Assembly (NCBI GenBank): GCA_009927045.1
Contig: RFNT01000165.1
Location: forward strand, 1 to 39,059
Source of the DNA: a bacterium
GTDB lineage: Bacteria > Bdellovibrionota > FAC87 > UBA2466
Direction of reading: 5' to 3'
DNA length: 39,059 nucleotides
Below, in pieces: positions 18,632 to 26,841 of the stretch. Position 1 is the stretch's first letter; each line of letters begins with the position of its first letter. Below the pieces are notes generated by a model, which was not told where the DNA came from, did not search any database, and was given only the letters and a program-made list of their open reading frames with translations. Position numbers and translations under genes: made by a program.

Positions 18632-19358
18632 ACAGTTTAACAAGTGACGTTTCCAATTCGGTTAATGTTTTTTCCATGGCCTCTCGTACCGTTTGAACCA
18701 AGCGATCTACGTCATTTTCATTCATGCCTGTAGTTGAAAAGGGCGGTAACACACGGATGGGAATAATAGCTGAACACAAAGTCTTTTTTTGCCAGTTTGC
18801 AATATCTCCCAAAGGCGCGACCACTAAAGTAATGATGGGAACTTGGGCTTTAATAGCTAAATGAAAAGCTCCTTTTTTGAAGGGGAGGAGTCCTTTCCCT
18901 GCTCGGTTCCGAGTGCCTTCAGGAGTGATTCCAATTCCAAAACCTTCACCACTTTTTATGAAGTCAACTTGTTGATCTAAAATACCCTTGGCAGCTTGAG
19001 CTGCTGAACGATTGATGAGTCGAGCTCCACATGCAACAAACCACCAACCAATGATTAGAATCCATCCGATTTCTCTTTTACCAATTGGAACTACTTTGGC
19101 AGGCCAGATACTTCCGAGGATGAGCGTGTCTAAAAAGCTTTGGTGATTGGATACCATAACAGCAGGAAGCTCTTTTAAATAATCCTGCCCTTCAATCGTG
19201 GTTTTAAGTCCCAGTGCTCGCAAGCCTCCCCAAGCCAAGAAACGTGCAGAGATGGAAAAAAGCTTTGGATTCCTCCAGCTGAAGAGAGCGACAAGAATCC
19301 ATAACGTGCAAGAAAACAGAACCCAAATTACAGATAAAGTCACTCGGAGATAAAACAT
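18630..19358 (-). CDS. 1-acyl-sn-glycerol-3-phosphate acyltransferase (PlsC-type)
   Basis: A 242-residue membrane-associated acyltransferase that probably adds the second acyl chain in phospholipid synthesis. The N-terminal hydrophobic segment (about 5-28) anchors it. The catalytic HX4D motif is NHQSFLD with His72 and Asp77. The second family block is PEGTR at 146-150, followed by FKKGAFHLA. Length and motif spacing are typical of PlsC/LPLAT proteins. Substrate choice among family members cannot be read from sequence, so the symbol is left open. The stop codon overlaps the T-run of the neighbouring terminator. It lies upstream of the barrel gene on the same strand reading direction, with a 39-base gap. 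Confidence 0.9.
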   Translation of the reverse strand: MFYLRVTLSVIWVLFSCTLWILVALFSWRNPKLFSISARFLAWGGLRALGLKTTIEGQDYLKELPAVMVSNHQSFLDTLILGSIWPAKVVPIGKREIGWILIIGWWFVACGARLINRSAAQAAKGILDQQVDFIKSGEGFGIGITPEGTRNRAGKGLLPFKKGAFHLAIKAQVPIITLVVAPLGDIANWQKKTLCSAIIPIRVLPPFSTTGMNENDVDRLVQTVREAMEKTLTELETSLVKL

Positions 19359-19397
19359 GCGATCAGTGTACGAAAGTTTGGGATCGGTGGCAAAAGG

Positions 19398-20060
19398 TTA
19401 GTCGTTGAGGAATTTCGAACTGCTCATGGATTTAAACTCAAGTCGAACACCAAAAGAAGGACCCGAAAAATCTTTGGCATCGGACATGTGGACATACTGA
19501 GCCGTAAATAGCGCTTTCCAGCCCTGACCTAAACGGAATCCAAAAGCAGCACCGGGTTGTGCCACGTAATAAGACTTCTGGCTCAGACCGATGGATTGAA
19601 TTTCCCCTTGTCCATACCCAATCAACAGATCAAATTCGAAGAGAGTCTTTTTGGAGTTTAGGAGCTCCCAGCCCAGTTGAATGCCTCCGAAGGTCAGGTA
19701 CTCATCGGTGAGTGCTTTTCCTCGAGGCGTTCCGTAGTAGGCCCCAAAGCCCCAGTAAAGCTGAGAATCGCCAAAATATCTTGCCCATCGCAAACCTGTG
19801 AGCCAGCCAATAGTTTCTTGGAGGTTGGGTTTGAAGGCACTGACATCGAGACTGAGCTTGGTCCGATATCGGTCGTCTGCGAGGGCAGTCCCCGAGTTTA
19901 GAGAAGCCATCAGCAACACGATCCAAAATAATCTTTGAAAGAAATATGAAGGCACACCCTCATTTCGGGTGAAATGCAGGTTTTCTAAATAACGCTTAGC
20001 AGTGTGACCCCGCGCCTGAACGCATCTGTAACCCATTGAAAACAATGAACTAAAAATCAT
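19398..20060 (-). CDS. Probable outer-membrane beta-barrel protein
   Basis: No named family is recognised. The recognisable part begins with a Sec signal (LFWIVLLMASLNSGTALA) followed by DDRYRTKLSLDVSAF. After that come about 140 residues of alternating, aromatic-rich strands with glycine turns (YWGFGAYYG, LTFGGIQLGWELL, FGVRLEFK), typical of small barrels. The start is uncertain. GAAGGA at 20067-20072 favours the third of three consecutive ATGs (20060), but that leaves about 40 residues before the signal's hydrophobic core. A GTG at 19955 would give a compact signal peptide but has poor spacing from GAGGG. The open frame reaches 20306, but that would overrun the divergent gene. Confidence 0.7.
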   Translation of the reverse strand: MIFSSLFSMGYRCVQARGHTAKRYLENLHFTRNEGVPSYFFQRLFWIVLLMASLNSGTALADDRYRTKLSLDVSAFKPNLQETIGWLTGLRWARYFGDSQLYWGFGAYYGTPRGKALTDEYLTFGGIQLGWELLNSKKTLFEFDLLIGYGQGEIQSIGLSQKSYYVAQPGAAFGFRLGQGWKALFTAQYVHMSDAKDFSGPSFGVRLEFKSMSSSKFLND

Positions 20061-20122
20061 CATCATTCCTTCACAATGAATAGCTAAACTCACATTATCT
20101 GTTTTTTTTAGAGGAACGTTTG

Positions 20123-20644
20123 GTGAAACTGTCGCTCGCTTTGCACTTACTACTTCTGGTTTTCTTGCGGGCAACGCCCGTCTTTGCGGATGGTTCCGAT
20201 TGGTACACTTACTATATTCAATGTGTCGCGAATTCATCTCAGGAGGAAACCTGTTACCAAGCGGTCCAGGAGTTTCTAGCTTCAGATGAGGGACGTAAAC
20301 AAGCAAAGGAACTGGGGTTTAAGAGACAGCGGCAGAACAACTTAGAACAAATGGTAGCTCAATCCGTCGTGATCACTTCTCGCATTCAGCAAATGGAAAG
20401 TTACCTAGCCAGTGCTATGGAAACTGCGAGCGAAGACAGCGATACTGTCCGCACTTATTGCTTGATTGAAAAACAAGCCCAAATCAGAACTTTGAAAAAA
20501 TCTGCGGAAGAGAAAAAAGAGGAGCTCTTTAAAACTCCCCAAAATGATTCTAATCGCAAAGTAGAGGACCAGTACCAAACTCTCCTCTCTTTTAATTCTC
20601 TAGCAAACGAGATTTATCAACAAGCCCGTAAATGTCTGAAATAA
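20123..20644 (+). CDS. Small secreted helical protein of unknown function
   Basis: This 173-residue protein is not recognised. It has a clear Sec signal peptide (LSLALHLLLLVFLRATPVFA). The mature part is charged and largely helical, with likely coiled coil around residues 65-150 (Gln/Lys/Glu-rich). Cysteines occur in QCVAN, ETCYQ, TYCLIE and RKCLK and could form two disulfides. There is no ATG. GTG at 20123 has GAGGA at 20111-20115 at good spacing; the TTG at 20120 is the alternative start. It is divergent from the barrel gene and precedes the MscS gene by about 60 bases, so the two may share a transcript. Confidence 0.78.
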   Translation: MKLSLALHLLLLVFLRATPVFADGSDWYTYYIQCVANSSQEETCYQAVQEFLASDEGRKQAKELGFKRQRQNNLEQMVAQSVVITSRIQQMESYLASAMETASEDSDTVRTYCLIEKQAQIRTLKKSAEEKKEELFKTPQNDSNRKVEDQYQTLLSFNSLANEIYQQARKCLK

Positions 20645-20706
20645 AGCAATTTGACGGTGAGTGTTGAAAGCTTTTAGTTAGCGAGTTGAACTGTCGATAA
20701 GTATGC

Positions 20707-21750
20707 GTGCCTCCCCAATTTACTCAAAATCTGATTTCGATTGATCGCCTCGAGCAAAGCCTTCAGCTCGAACCTACTTTATTTGTTTTATTGACCGCGC
20801 TTTCCTCTCTCATCGTTTACTTGGTAGGGCTCCGGAATCTGAGTAAAGAAAGACATCAAAATATTCGGGCACTCTTCAGGAATTTATTTGGTCATGGCTT
20901 AGTCGCTCTGACTTTGCTGACCTTGTTTTGGTTGCTTCGAGCAGAGACTCTATATTTGCCCAAATTAATTCCCTTCGTTGGAATCGCTGCAGTGTTTTGG
21001 GGGGCCATTGTTCTCATCAAAAGCTTCCGAATTTTTAGTTTCGAATATCTATTCTTTATGAACATGCACACGGGAGTGCCTCTGCTCTTAGTGAACATGC
21101 TGACTTTACTCATGTCGCTGGTTTTAGCGTCCTGGATTGCAACGAGTGTCTTTGGATTTCGCTTAGCACCTGTATTGGCGACTTCCGCTCTTTTCTCCAT
21201 TGTTGTGGGTCTTGCGCTTCAAGACACTCTGGGAAATTTATTCTCCGGAATCGCGCTTCAAATAGATAAGCCTTATCTTCTGGGCGACTGGATAGAAATT
21301 CAAATGGGAGCACAAAAACTAGTGGGTCAAGTCAACGAGATCACTTGGCGAGCTACTATTCTCATCAGTTTAACCGAGGAGTGGATCACCATTCCGAATC
21401 GAGTGGTTGCCCAATCTCAGGTTCTGAACTTTTCAAGGACAAAAAAGCCCATTTTGCGGAATCAAATTTTTCGTTTGCCGTTTTCAGTATCTATAGAAAA
21501 GACCAAAGCACTCTTGGTCGATGCCATCAAAGATATCAAGGGGATCAGTCGGTACTCCCAACCTATCGCCTTGCTCTCTGAAGCAGGAGAATCTTGGTTA
21601 ACGCTCAAGCTGGTCTACGCTGTCAAGGACTATGAGGATCAGTGGAAAGTAGGAGATGAAGTGATTGAGCAATGTCTGAAAAGGCTGCACCAGGAAGGCA
21701 TTCCCTTAGCAGGTCCTCGTCTACAAATTATCCAGGAAAAAATAGTTTAA
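20707..21750 (+). CDS. Small-conductance mechanosensitive channel family protein (MscS)
   Basis: A 347-residue inner-membrane protein with four to five hydrophobic segments (about 25-42, 65-85, 90-108, 128-150 and 155-180). The diagnostic MscS pore and first beta-domain block is VVGLALQDTLGNLFSGIALQ, leading to DKPYLLGDWIEI. WRATILISLTEEWITIPNR is the conserved beta-domain segment that usually reads R-x-T-x-L-x-x-x-D-x-x-x-x-x-x-PN. The C-terminal alpha/beta domain is present. It should open under hypo-osmotic stress. The start is GTG at 20707, because an in-frame stop lies three codons before it; the nearby ATG at 20703 is in another frame. Its 3' end overlaps the convergent gene by 23 bases. 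Confidence 0.9.
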   Translation: MPPQFTQNLISIDRLEQSLQLEPTLFVLLTALSSLIVYLVGLRNLSKERHQNIRALFRNLFGHGLVALTLLTLFWLLRAETLYLPKLIPFVGIAAVFWGAIVLIKSFRIFSFEYLFFMNMHTGVPLLLVNMLTLLMSLVLASWIATSVFGFRLAPVLATSALFSIVVGLALQDTLGNLFSGIALQIDKPYLLGDWIEIQMGAQKLVGQVNEITWRATILISLTEEWITIPNRVVAQSQVLNFSRTKKPILRNQIFRLPFSVSIEKTKALLVDAIKDIKGISRYSQPIALLSEAGESWLTLKLVYAVKDYEDQWKVGDEVIEQCLKRLHQEGIPLAGPRLQIIQEKIV

Positions 21751-22633
21751 GGCAAAAAACAGAGCCACCGGATTTCATGAATTCCCCAGTTTCTACTTCT
21801 CTCACTTGAAAGCCCTTTCCTTTTAATTCAGCAAGAAAAGTAGGAGAGCCGCTCTGTAAAATCACATGCCGGCCATCAGGGCTAAAACAGTTTCCGCAGA
21901 AAAAGCGTTTATTCTCCTCATAGGGGATTTCAATCAGTGTTTTGAAAAAGCATTTCAAAAGAGCAAGCCCTTCTGAAGAAAAAGCCTGCGGCTGTATGGC
22001 TGCTACATCTCGAGACAAAACAGAGAAACAGGTATCTAAATGATAAAAATCACTTGAGCAGAGCTTTAAGCGAGCCACTTTCAGTTTGAAGCGTTCGGAG
22101 AGCTCTTCATAAACTTCTTGATCTGTTCGGGGTCCAAAGCCCCCAAAAACCACACCATGTTCGGGTGAAAAAATAGCATCTCCATTGCCTTCAAAAGCAC
22201 CTGAATACTCTAATTGGTGCACAGGAAAGCCTTGTTGCTTCCAAAAGCGTTCAAAAAATGGAACTTCCTGAGCTCGCTCTGGACTTCTCATTTTGGAAAG
22301 AATGATTTCGTACTGACCCGTGGAGGCATTCCAAAACGGAAACGATTGATTCGCCGTAAACACGATATCCGGGAGACCTTGAATTCCCGGAAGACTTACC
22401 ACCTTTAATCCCAAAGACCGGAAGACACTCAAAAGTGCATTCCATTGCTCTTGTGCTTGGGATTTGTTGACTTGTTGGAGTGCTCCCGATTTGGGATCAG
22501 TCATATAAGGATTGATGGCATAAGCCACTTCAAAAAAAGAGGGTTCCGCCACTAAGACAGCATTGAAGTGAGGCAACGCCGTGGGAGCGTTCTTTAGAAA
22601 TTCGGCAGCTTGTGAAGCTCTATCAAAAATCAC
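21728..22633 (-). CDS. Dimethylargininase / amidinotransferase-family hydrolase
   Basis: A 301-residue guanidino-group-modifying enzyme of the DDAH / arginine-deiminase superfamily. The visible active-site pattern is FEGNGDAI (Glu148, Asp152), FYHLDTCFSVL (His198) and SGGSVFCL (Cys294, the nucleophile at the extreme C-terminus). LPDIVFTAN near 88-95 is the substrate-loop motif typical of N-dimethylarginine dimethylaminohydrolase homologues. It could use methylated arginine or another guanidino compound; sequence alone does not decide. The start is GTG at 22633, directly after the TAA of the upstream gene, implying coupling. No ADI-pathway genes are nearby, which argues for a scavenging role. 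Confidence 0.85.
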   Translation of the reverse strand: MIFDRASQAAEFLKNAPTALPHFNAVLVAEPSFFEVAYAINPYMTDPKSGALQQVNKSQAQEQWNALLSVFRSLGLKVVSLPGIQGLPDIVFTANQSFPFWNASTGQYEIILSKMRSPERAQEVPFFERFWKQQGFPVHQLEYSGAFEGNGDAIFSPEHGVVFGGFGPRTDQEVYEELSERFKLKVARLKLCSSDFYHLDTCFSVLSRDVAAIQPQAFSSEGLALLKCFFKTLIEIPYEENKRFFCGNCFSPDGRHVILQSGSPTFLAELKGKGFQVREVETGEFMKSGGSVFCLKLFFPG

Positions 22634-23215
22634 TTACAGAGCTATAGCAGTCCCGATGACCGGAGAAAACAATAAGTTTCCATTCAAAGTTCCGATTCGA
22701 GGTGCGAACATCACCAGATTCCCAGACCCCACGGTTAAATGGAAAGCCGGTTTGATGAGTAAACTGAAGTAAGTGTCGCTGTAATCCCGTCCCCCAGGCT
22801 TAGAAGAGTTATCGAAGCTGACTAAGCCGATTCCTGGTGCCAGACCCAGCATTAAATAGGCCTGGGAAGTGAAATCGAATCGTGCCGAAATGCTTGCGGC
22901 GATAGGAATATAAGTTCCGAATTGTGGAGTGGTGTAGAAATAGGTCCCCGTTTCAAGTCCAGCGTACAAGCCGGAATTGCCCAAAGCGGTTTGTGCCCCG
23001 ACATGCAGTCCAGGCTGAGCTCCAAGAATTGCAGTGGTGACTCCGGTAGCCACTTCCAAAACAGTGGTAGAGGTCGATTTCGAAGTAACCGTCGTTGAAG
23101 ACTGGGCAGGTGTAGCTGCAGCAGCGGGTGCTGGGCTCACGTTTTCGGTAAGCACTGAAGCGTTCAAAGCACTGCAAAGCAACCCGACCAAACTCAAAGC
23201 TTTAAAAGCCTGCAT
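22634..23215 (-). CDS. Probable outer-membrane barrel-like protein
   Basis: A 193-residue exported protein. It has a Sec signal (about 1-19, ending SALNA), then a low-complexity Ala/Pro/Ser/Thr linker (about 25-50), then a strand-rich domain (about 60-193). That domain has alternating hydrophobic and glycine pattern, for example GLYAGLETGTYFY and AYLMLGLAPGIGLV. It looks like a small outer-membrane barrel, but I recognise no named family. The ribosome-binding site GGAGGT at 23221-23226 is the strongest on this strand locally, so expression may be high. The next gene starts immediately at its stop codon. Confidence 0.78.
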   Translation of the reverse strand: MQAFKALSLVGLLCSALNASVLTENVSPAPAAAATPAQSSTTVTSKSTSTTVLEVATGVTTAILGAQPGLHVGAQTALGNSGLYAGLETGTYFYTTPQFGTYIPIAASISARFDFTSQAYLMLGLAPGIGLVSFDNSSKPGGRDYSDTYFSLLIKPAFHLTVGSGNLVMFAPRIGTLNGNLLFSPVIGTAIAL

Positions 23216-23272
23216 AACGAACCTCCGTGGAAGCCATTCTATAAAACAAATAATGACTCACCGCAACATAAA

Positions 23273-24220
23273 TCAGCCCACCCATTGGGTAATGGTTTTT
23301 TGCTTTATGATATCAATAGCTTGTGACTGGTCTCGGGCCATGAATTTAGTTTCGGTGACCTCAGCAGCTGAACACGTCAAAGCCTGTGAATACCCCCGGT
23401 AGTGCCGAGCTCTTCCCAGGACTCGTGTAGTTTTGGAAAGTCGGGGAATCACCCAATTCGGGGATTGTTTCCGAACACAAACAAGAAAACTTGTGGGGAG
23501 AGCCCGCAAATCAATTCCTAAGCGTTGAGAAAATTCACTCCACTGGGAACTTTGAAAAACAGAGGACGGAGGTGGGGCAAAAAAGTGACACCAATCCTGA
23601 GTGTTCTTCGCTATTAATCCGCAAGCACCCTGATGGGGGCAGGGAGCCACGACTTCAAAAGAACTGCGCAACTGCTCTCGAACCCGAATGAGCGCTTGGC
23701 TGAGTTTTGGTGTGCCCGGCTCAATCCAAACGAGCCAATCTGCTTTCTGGACTAATAAGAGGAGGGAATCGAGCTCTCGAGGGGAGAGTTCATTTAAGAC
23801 GTGACTAATGCAAAGGGAAAAATCAACGTTAGAAAGCCTTTCAAGCCCGCTGGTAATTTCTATTTGGGGATACTGGTCCTGAATTCTTTTTTTCGAATAC
23901 TCTATAGCCAAAGGAGATCGATCCCAAAGAACTAATCGAGCAACTTGATCTGGATCGAAAACTTGTAGAAACGTCCGAGATGCAATACCGGTTCCGCAGC
24001 CCCAATCGACCAAAGTGATGGGATTACGTGGGGCGCACTGGCGTTCGGCAAGCTCACCCAGAACTGCTCGCCATTTCCAGCCGATCCGTTCTGCAAACGT
24101 GTGATCATATTGAACGAGGGTTTCCGATTCCTTCCAATAAGAACCCCCCGAAAACTTTTCTTCAAGAAACCTTTGGCGGAGCTCCTCCAGAAGTTTCCAG
24201 TTGGGATGAAAAGGTTGCAT
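23273..24220 (-). CDS. Rsm22/METTL17-family methyltransferase-like protein
   Basis: A 315-residue protein with a Rossmann SAM-binding core: VDWGCGTGIASRTF (about 71-84, motif I), then VLWDRSPLAIEYSKKR (97-112) and CISHVLNEL (137-145). The downstream PCPHQGACGL (Cys194, Cys200), DWCHF (Cys211) and LVC (Cys248) give four cysteines. This is the pattern of the Rsm22 family, whose mitochondrial members bind the small ribosomal subunit and carry an iron-sulfur cluster. By that relationship it probably acts in small-subunit assembly. Whether it methylates anything is unproven. GGGGG lies right before the ATG. It is 34 bases after the Cys-rich gene in reading order and may be co-transcribed with it. 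Confidence 0.85.
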   Translation of the reverse strand: MQPFHPNWKLLEELRQRFLEEKFSGGSYWKESETLVQYDHTFAERIGWKWRAVLGELAERQCAPRNPITLVDWGCGTGIASRTFLQVFDPDQVARLVLWDRSPLAIEYSKKRIQDQYPQIEITSGLERLSNVDFSLCISHVLNELSPRELDSLLLLVQKADWLVWIEPGTPKLSQALIRVREQLRSSFEVVAPCPHQGACGLIAKNTQDWCHFFAPPPSSVFQSSQWSEFSQRLGIDLRALPTSFLVCVRKQSPNWVIPRLSKTTRVLGRARHYRGYSQALTCSAAEVTETKFMARDQSQAIDIIKQKTITQWVG

Positions 24221-24254
24221 CCCCCATGGGTATCACAGAAGTAAAAATATGAGG

Positions 24255-25583
24255 CTATTTTTTTATGATGAGGTCGTCAGAAGTATTTGCTTTACCATCC
24301 GGACCGACTGAAATGAGCTTGTAGCTCTTTCCATCGCTCACATACAAGAATTTACCAAACACACCGCTGAACGGATCTCGGGGCGGTTCTTTCCGACCAT
24401 TAAATGTCGTGGGGTTTGCTAGCAAACTCTCTCCTTGTTGAGAGACTAAAGCTCCCAATCCGAGTTGGGTGCTAGGATATTTACCATGAGCTTTAAAATA
24501 CTTTTCCAATGCAATCGCAAATAAATCTAATTGATTATTTGCTAGAGCATAAGCATCGCGGTCTCGGAGGGCTACGGGCCCTGTGAATTTAGGTTGGTTG
24601 GGATTGCGGCATTCATATTTATTCGAGCTGAGCACGCCCTGAAATGTTTTAACGCACTCAAGGCCTTTATCACATTTAAATTCAAAAAGTCCACGAGAGC
24701 CAGGCCCAGGACAAGCTGCTCCGATGAAGGAGCGAGCTCTGCACTCAGTAAAGTGGCTCTTATTCTTATCTTTAACAAGAACGCATCGGCCAACAAGCCA
24801 ATCAGAATCCTCTCGGTAACAGTCGGAATCCTGCTTACACAGCGGAGTTTGAACATAATAGTTTAAAAAGGAAAGACGAGACTGAATGTCTTGCTTGATC
24901 GTTTTAAGAACGCGGCCCAAGCAGATTTTGCAGCGACGCTCAATATCTCCCTGAGTCGTATAGGCAGGTACTTCGCCCAACGAGCAAATGTCTTCACCTT
25001 CAAAATATTCGGAACGTAAACGTTCCACATTGGTTCCACCCTCCAAACCCACTTTGAGAAGATCGAGCCCAGGCATTTTTGCTTCCATTCCCAGGACTAA
25101 ACCCGTTTGATGATAATCGCTGAGCGCTTCTCGATGGGAAACCTGACAGCTGACTTTCCCTGGAACCAAAACAGAACGTCCTTTAGCATCCCAAATATTC
25201 TGGTCTTCAGGAATATTTTCAGCACGAAAGAGCCAACGAGAAAGGGTTTCACTGCGGCGGGTGAGTTCCACATTGCCTACGACTCCCACTGGACCCACTT
25301 TTACATTCACGCGGAAAGGAGCCACAGAAGTTCCAGACATTTCTAAAATGCCTTCTTGATGGCTTCTCGTTCGTTCATCCCGCTCCTCTTGGGGTTTTTC
25401 CTCGGGAACTAATTTGTTGACTGTGACGGGTCGGGCTTGGGTGTCTCTGTACTTGTGATGGAGTTTATTGAAATAGGGATTGTTGAGATTATGGGGATCA
25501 TCAAAAACGGAAAAGGGATCCGCCGCAAAAACGAGCGTCGAGTAGAATCCAAAAGCGAATAAGAATAAATAACGTAACAACAT
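24255..25583 (-). CDS. Secreted Cys-rich protein with C-terminal GspG-like domain
   Basis: The 442-residue protein has a Sec signal (LFLFAFGFYSTLVFA) and no pilin-type prepilin-peptidase motif. Residues ~25-145 are of unknown fold. About residues 145-325 contain at least twelve cysteines (CSL, RRCKICLG, PLCKQDSDCY, CVL, TECRA, AACPGP, FKCDKGLEC), suggesting a disulfide-knotted module. The last ~90 residues match the soluble part of the type II secretion major pseudopilin GspG: QLDLFAIALEKYFKAHGKYP, RDPFSG, FLYVSDGKSYKLISVGPDG and TSDDLII, including the calcium-loop pattern. It may interact with the secretion pseudopilus or have reused the fold. Start: ATG 25583 is chosen; an in-frame GTG at 25595 adds four residues. 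Confidence 0.86.
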   Translation of the reverse strand: MLLRYLFLFAFGFYSTLVFAADPFSVFDDPHNLNNPYFNKLHHKYRDTQARPVTVNKLVPEEKPQEERDERTRSHQEGILEMSGTSVAPFRVNVKVGPVGVVGNVELTRRSETLSRWLFRAENIPEDQNIWDAKGRSVLVPGKVSCQVSHREALSDYHQTGLVLGMEAKMPGLDLLKVGLEGGTNVERLRSEYFEGEDICSLGEVPAYTTQGDIERRCKICLGRVLKTIKQDIQSRLSFLNYYVQTPLCKQDSDCYREDSDWLVGRCVLVKDKNKSHFTECRARSFIGAACPGPGSRGLFEFKCDKGLECVKTFQGVLSSNKYECRNPNQPKFTGPVALRDRDAYALANNQLDLFAIALEKYFKAHGKYPSTQLGLGALVSQQGESLLANPTTFNGRKEPPRDPFSGVFGKFLYVSDGKSYKLISVGPDGKANTSDDLIIKK

Positions 25584-25710
25584 CCTACGTCCCACTTCAT
25601 TCCCATTCCTTGATAGGAATGAGAATTCTGGTTCCCTAATGCAAGACCCAGGACCCCTCAGGAGCTTTTAAAAACATAAAGAATACAGAGGTTTATATAT
25701 CACCATAAAA

Positions 25711-25733
25711 ATAACGCAATGTAGCATTGTTAT
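25711..25733. promoter_or_regulatory. Imperfect inverted repeat in divergent intergenic region
   Basis: ATAACGCAATG at 25711-25721 pairs with CATTGTTAT at 25725-25733 (nine pairs, two-base bulge, three-base spacer). It sits between the divergent Cys-rich and choloylglycine-hydrolase-family genes, about 50 bases before the latter. It could be an operator or hairpin; no T-run follows, so it is not a terminator. The rest of this ~200-base gap is A/T-rich and shows no gene. Confidence 0.3.
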
Positions 25734-25784
25734 CCAGGTGTAAATCAGGTAAACACTGGGCGCTTTCATTGGGAAAGGGTGGTT

Positions 25785-26831
25785 ATGCCGGTTTTGAAGT
25801 CTTTCGTTTTTTTCCTTTTATTGTGTCACACACATCTACTCTTAGCCTGTACCGCTTTTCACTGGAAAGGCGCTGAGGGCGCATTTGCAGGAAAAAGCTA
25901 CGATTGGAATCACCCGCAAGCCTTGCTCTTAACCAATAAAAGAGGCGTGAAGAAACAAGGCTTCACTATCAGACCTTGGGAAAGTGGCCCGACTTGGACT
26001 TCTCGTTTAGGCAGTGTGACGTTCAATCAGTACGGAAGAGAATTTCCCAATGGGGGCATGAACGAGGCCGGGTTGATGGTGGAAGTGCTCTGGCTCAACT
26101 CCAGCGAGTATGAGGGGTTTGATTATCGACCCGTTCTGAATCAGCTCACTTGGGTTCAGTACCAACTGGATAATTTCACTCGAGTCTCAGAAGTGATTGA
26201 TGCACTCCCTCAGTATCGGATGTCACCGATTCAAGGAAAGATTCATTATTTTGTATGTGATGCTGAAGCCAATTGCGCAGTAGTGGAATGGCTCAAAGGT
26301 AAACCGGTGGTTCATTCGGGTGCTCAACTCAATCCGCAAGCCATCACCAATCATACCTTCGAAGAATCGCTTGTGTCGTTACGAGGCATTCAGGGACAAC
26401 TCCAATTGAAAACGAGTCTCAACTCCACCGACCAAAGTTCATTGAACCGCTTCAAAACAGTCGTGGAGGCAATGAAGACTGAAGTGCCCTCTGTGGGTCA
26501 GAGCTTCAACCTATTATCAGCTGTGAGAATCCCTCAGTTAACCACTTGGCATATTGTTTACGATATCACTCGAAAAGAAATTCATTATCGAACCAAAGCA
26601 AACGAAGCCATTCGAAGTGTACAGATCGAATCTTTTGATTTTGATTGTAAAAAAGAAGTGCAGATGTTGGGAGTTGATGAAGGAACGGGTGCTGTGAATT
26701 CTTTATTTACTTCTTTCGACGAGAATAGAAATTATGCTGTGATTCAGGAAAGCCTCAGCGACGTTAACTTTGCTTGGATGCTGGCTCCAATGTTGAGCCG
26801 ATATCCGGGCACGACGGTTTGTACCCAGTAA
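25785..26831 (+). CDS. Choloylglycine-hydrolase-family (Ntn) amidase, exported
   Basis: A 348-residue linear-amide C-N hydrolase. A signal peptide (LKSFVFFLLLCHTHLLLA) ends exactly before Cys22 in LLLACTAFHW. In this family the N-terminal Cys is the catalytic nucleophile, so signal cleavage would expose it. The next blocks fit the family: GKSYDWN (about 36-42), NQYGREFPNGGMNEAGLMVE (about 82-101), a conserved Asn further on and ITRKEIHYRT near the C-terminus. Homologues split bile salts, penicillin V or acyl-homoserine lactones; the substrate here cannot be read. LLAC also resembles a lipobox. ATG 25785 is chosen because AAGGG precedes it at good spacing; a GTG two codons earlier is possible. 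Confidence 0.88.
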   Translation: MPVLKSFVFFLLLCHTHLLLACTAFHWKGAEGAFAGKSYDWNHPQALLLTNKRGVKKQGFTIRPWESGPTWTSRLGSVTFNQYGREFPNGGMNEAGLMVEVLWLNSSEYEGFDYRPVLNQLTWVQYQLDNFTRVSEVIDALPQYRMSPIQGKIHYFVCDAEANCAVVEWLKGKPVVHSGAQLNPQAITNHTFEESLVSLRGIQGQLQLKTSLNSTDQSSLNRFKTVVEAMKTEVPSVGQSFNLLSAVRIPQLTTWHIVYDITRKEIHYRTKANEAIRSVQIESFDFDCKKEVQMLGVDEGTGAVNSLFTSFDENRNYAVIQESLSDVNFAWMLAPMLSRYPGTTVCTQ

Positions 26832-26841
26832 AAAAGAGCTG

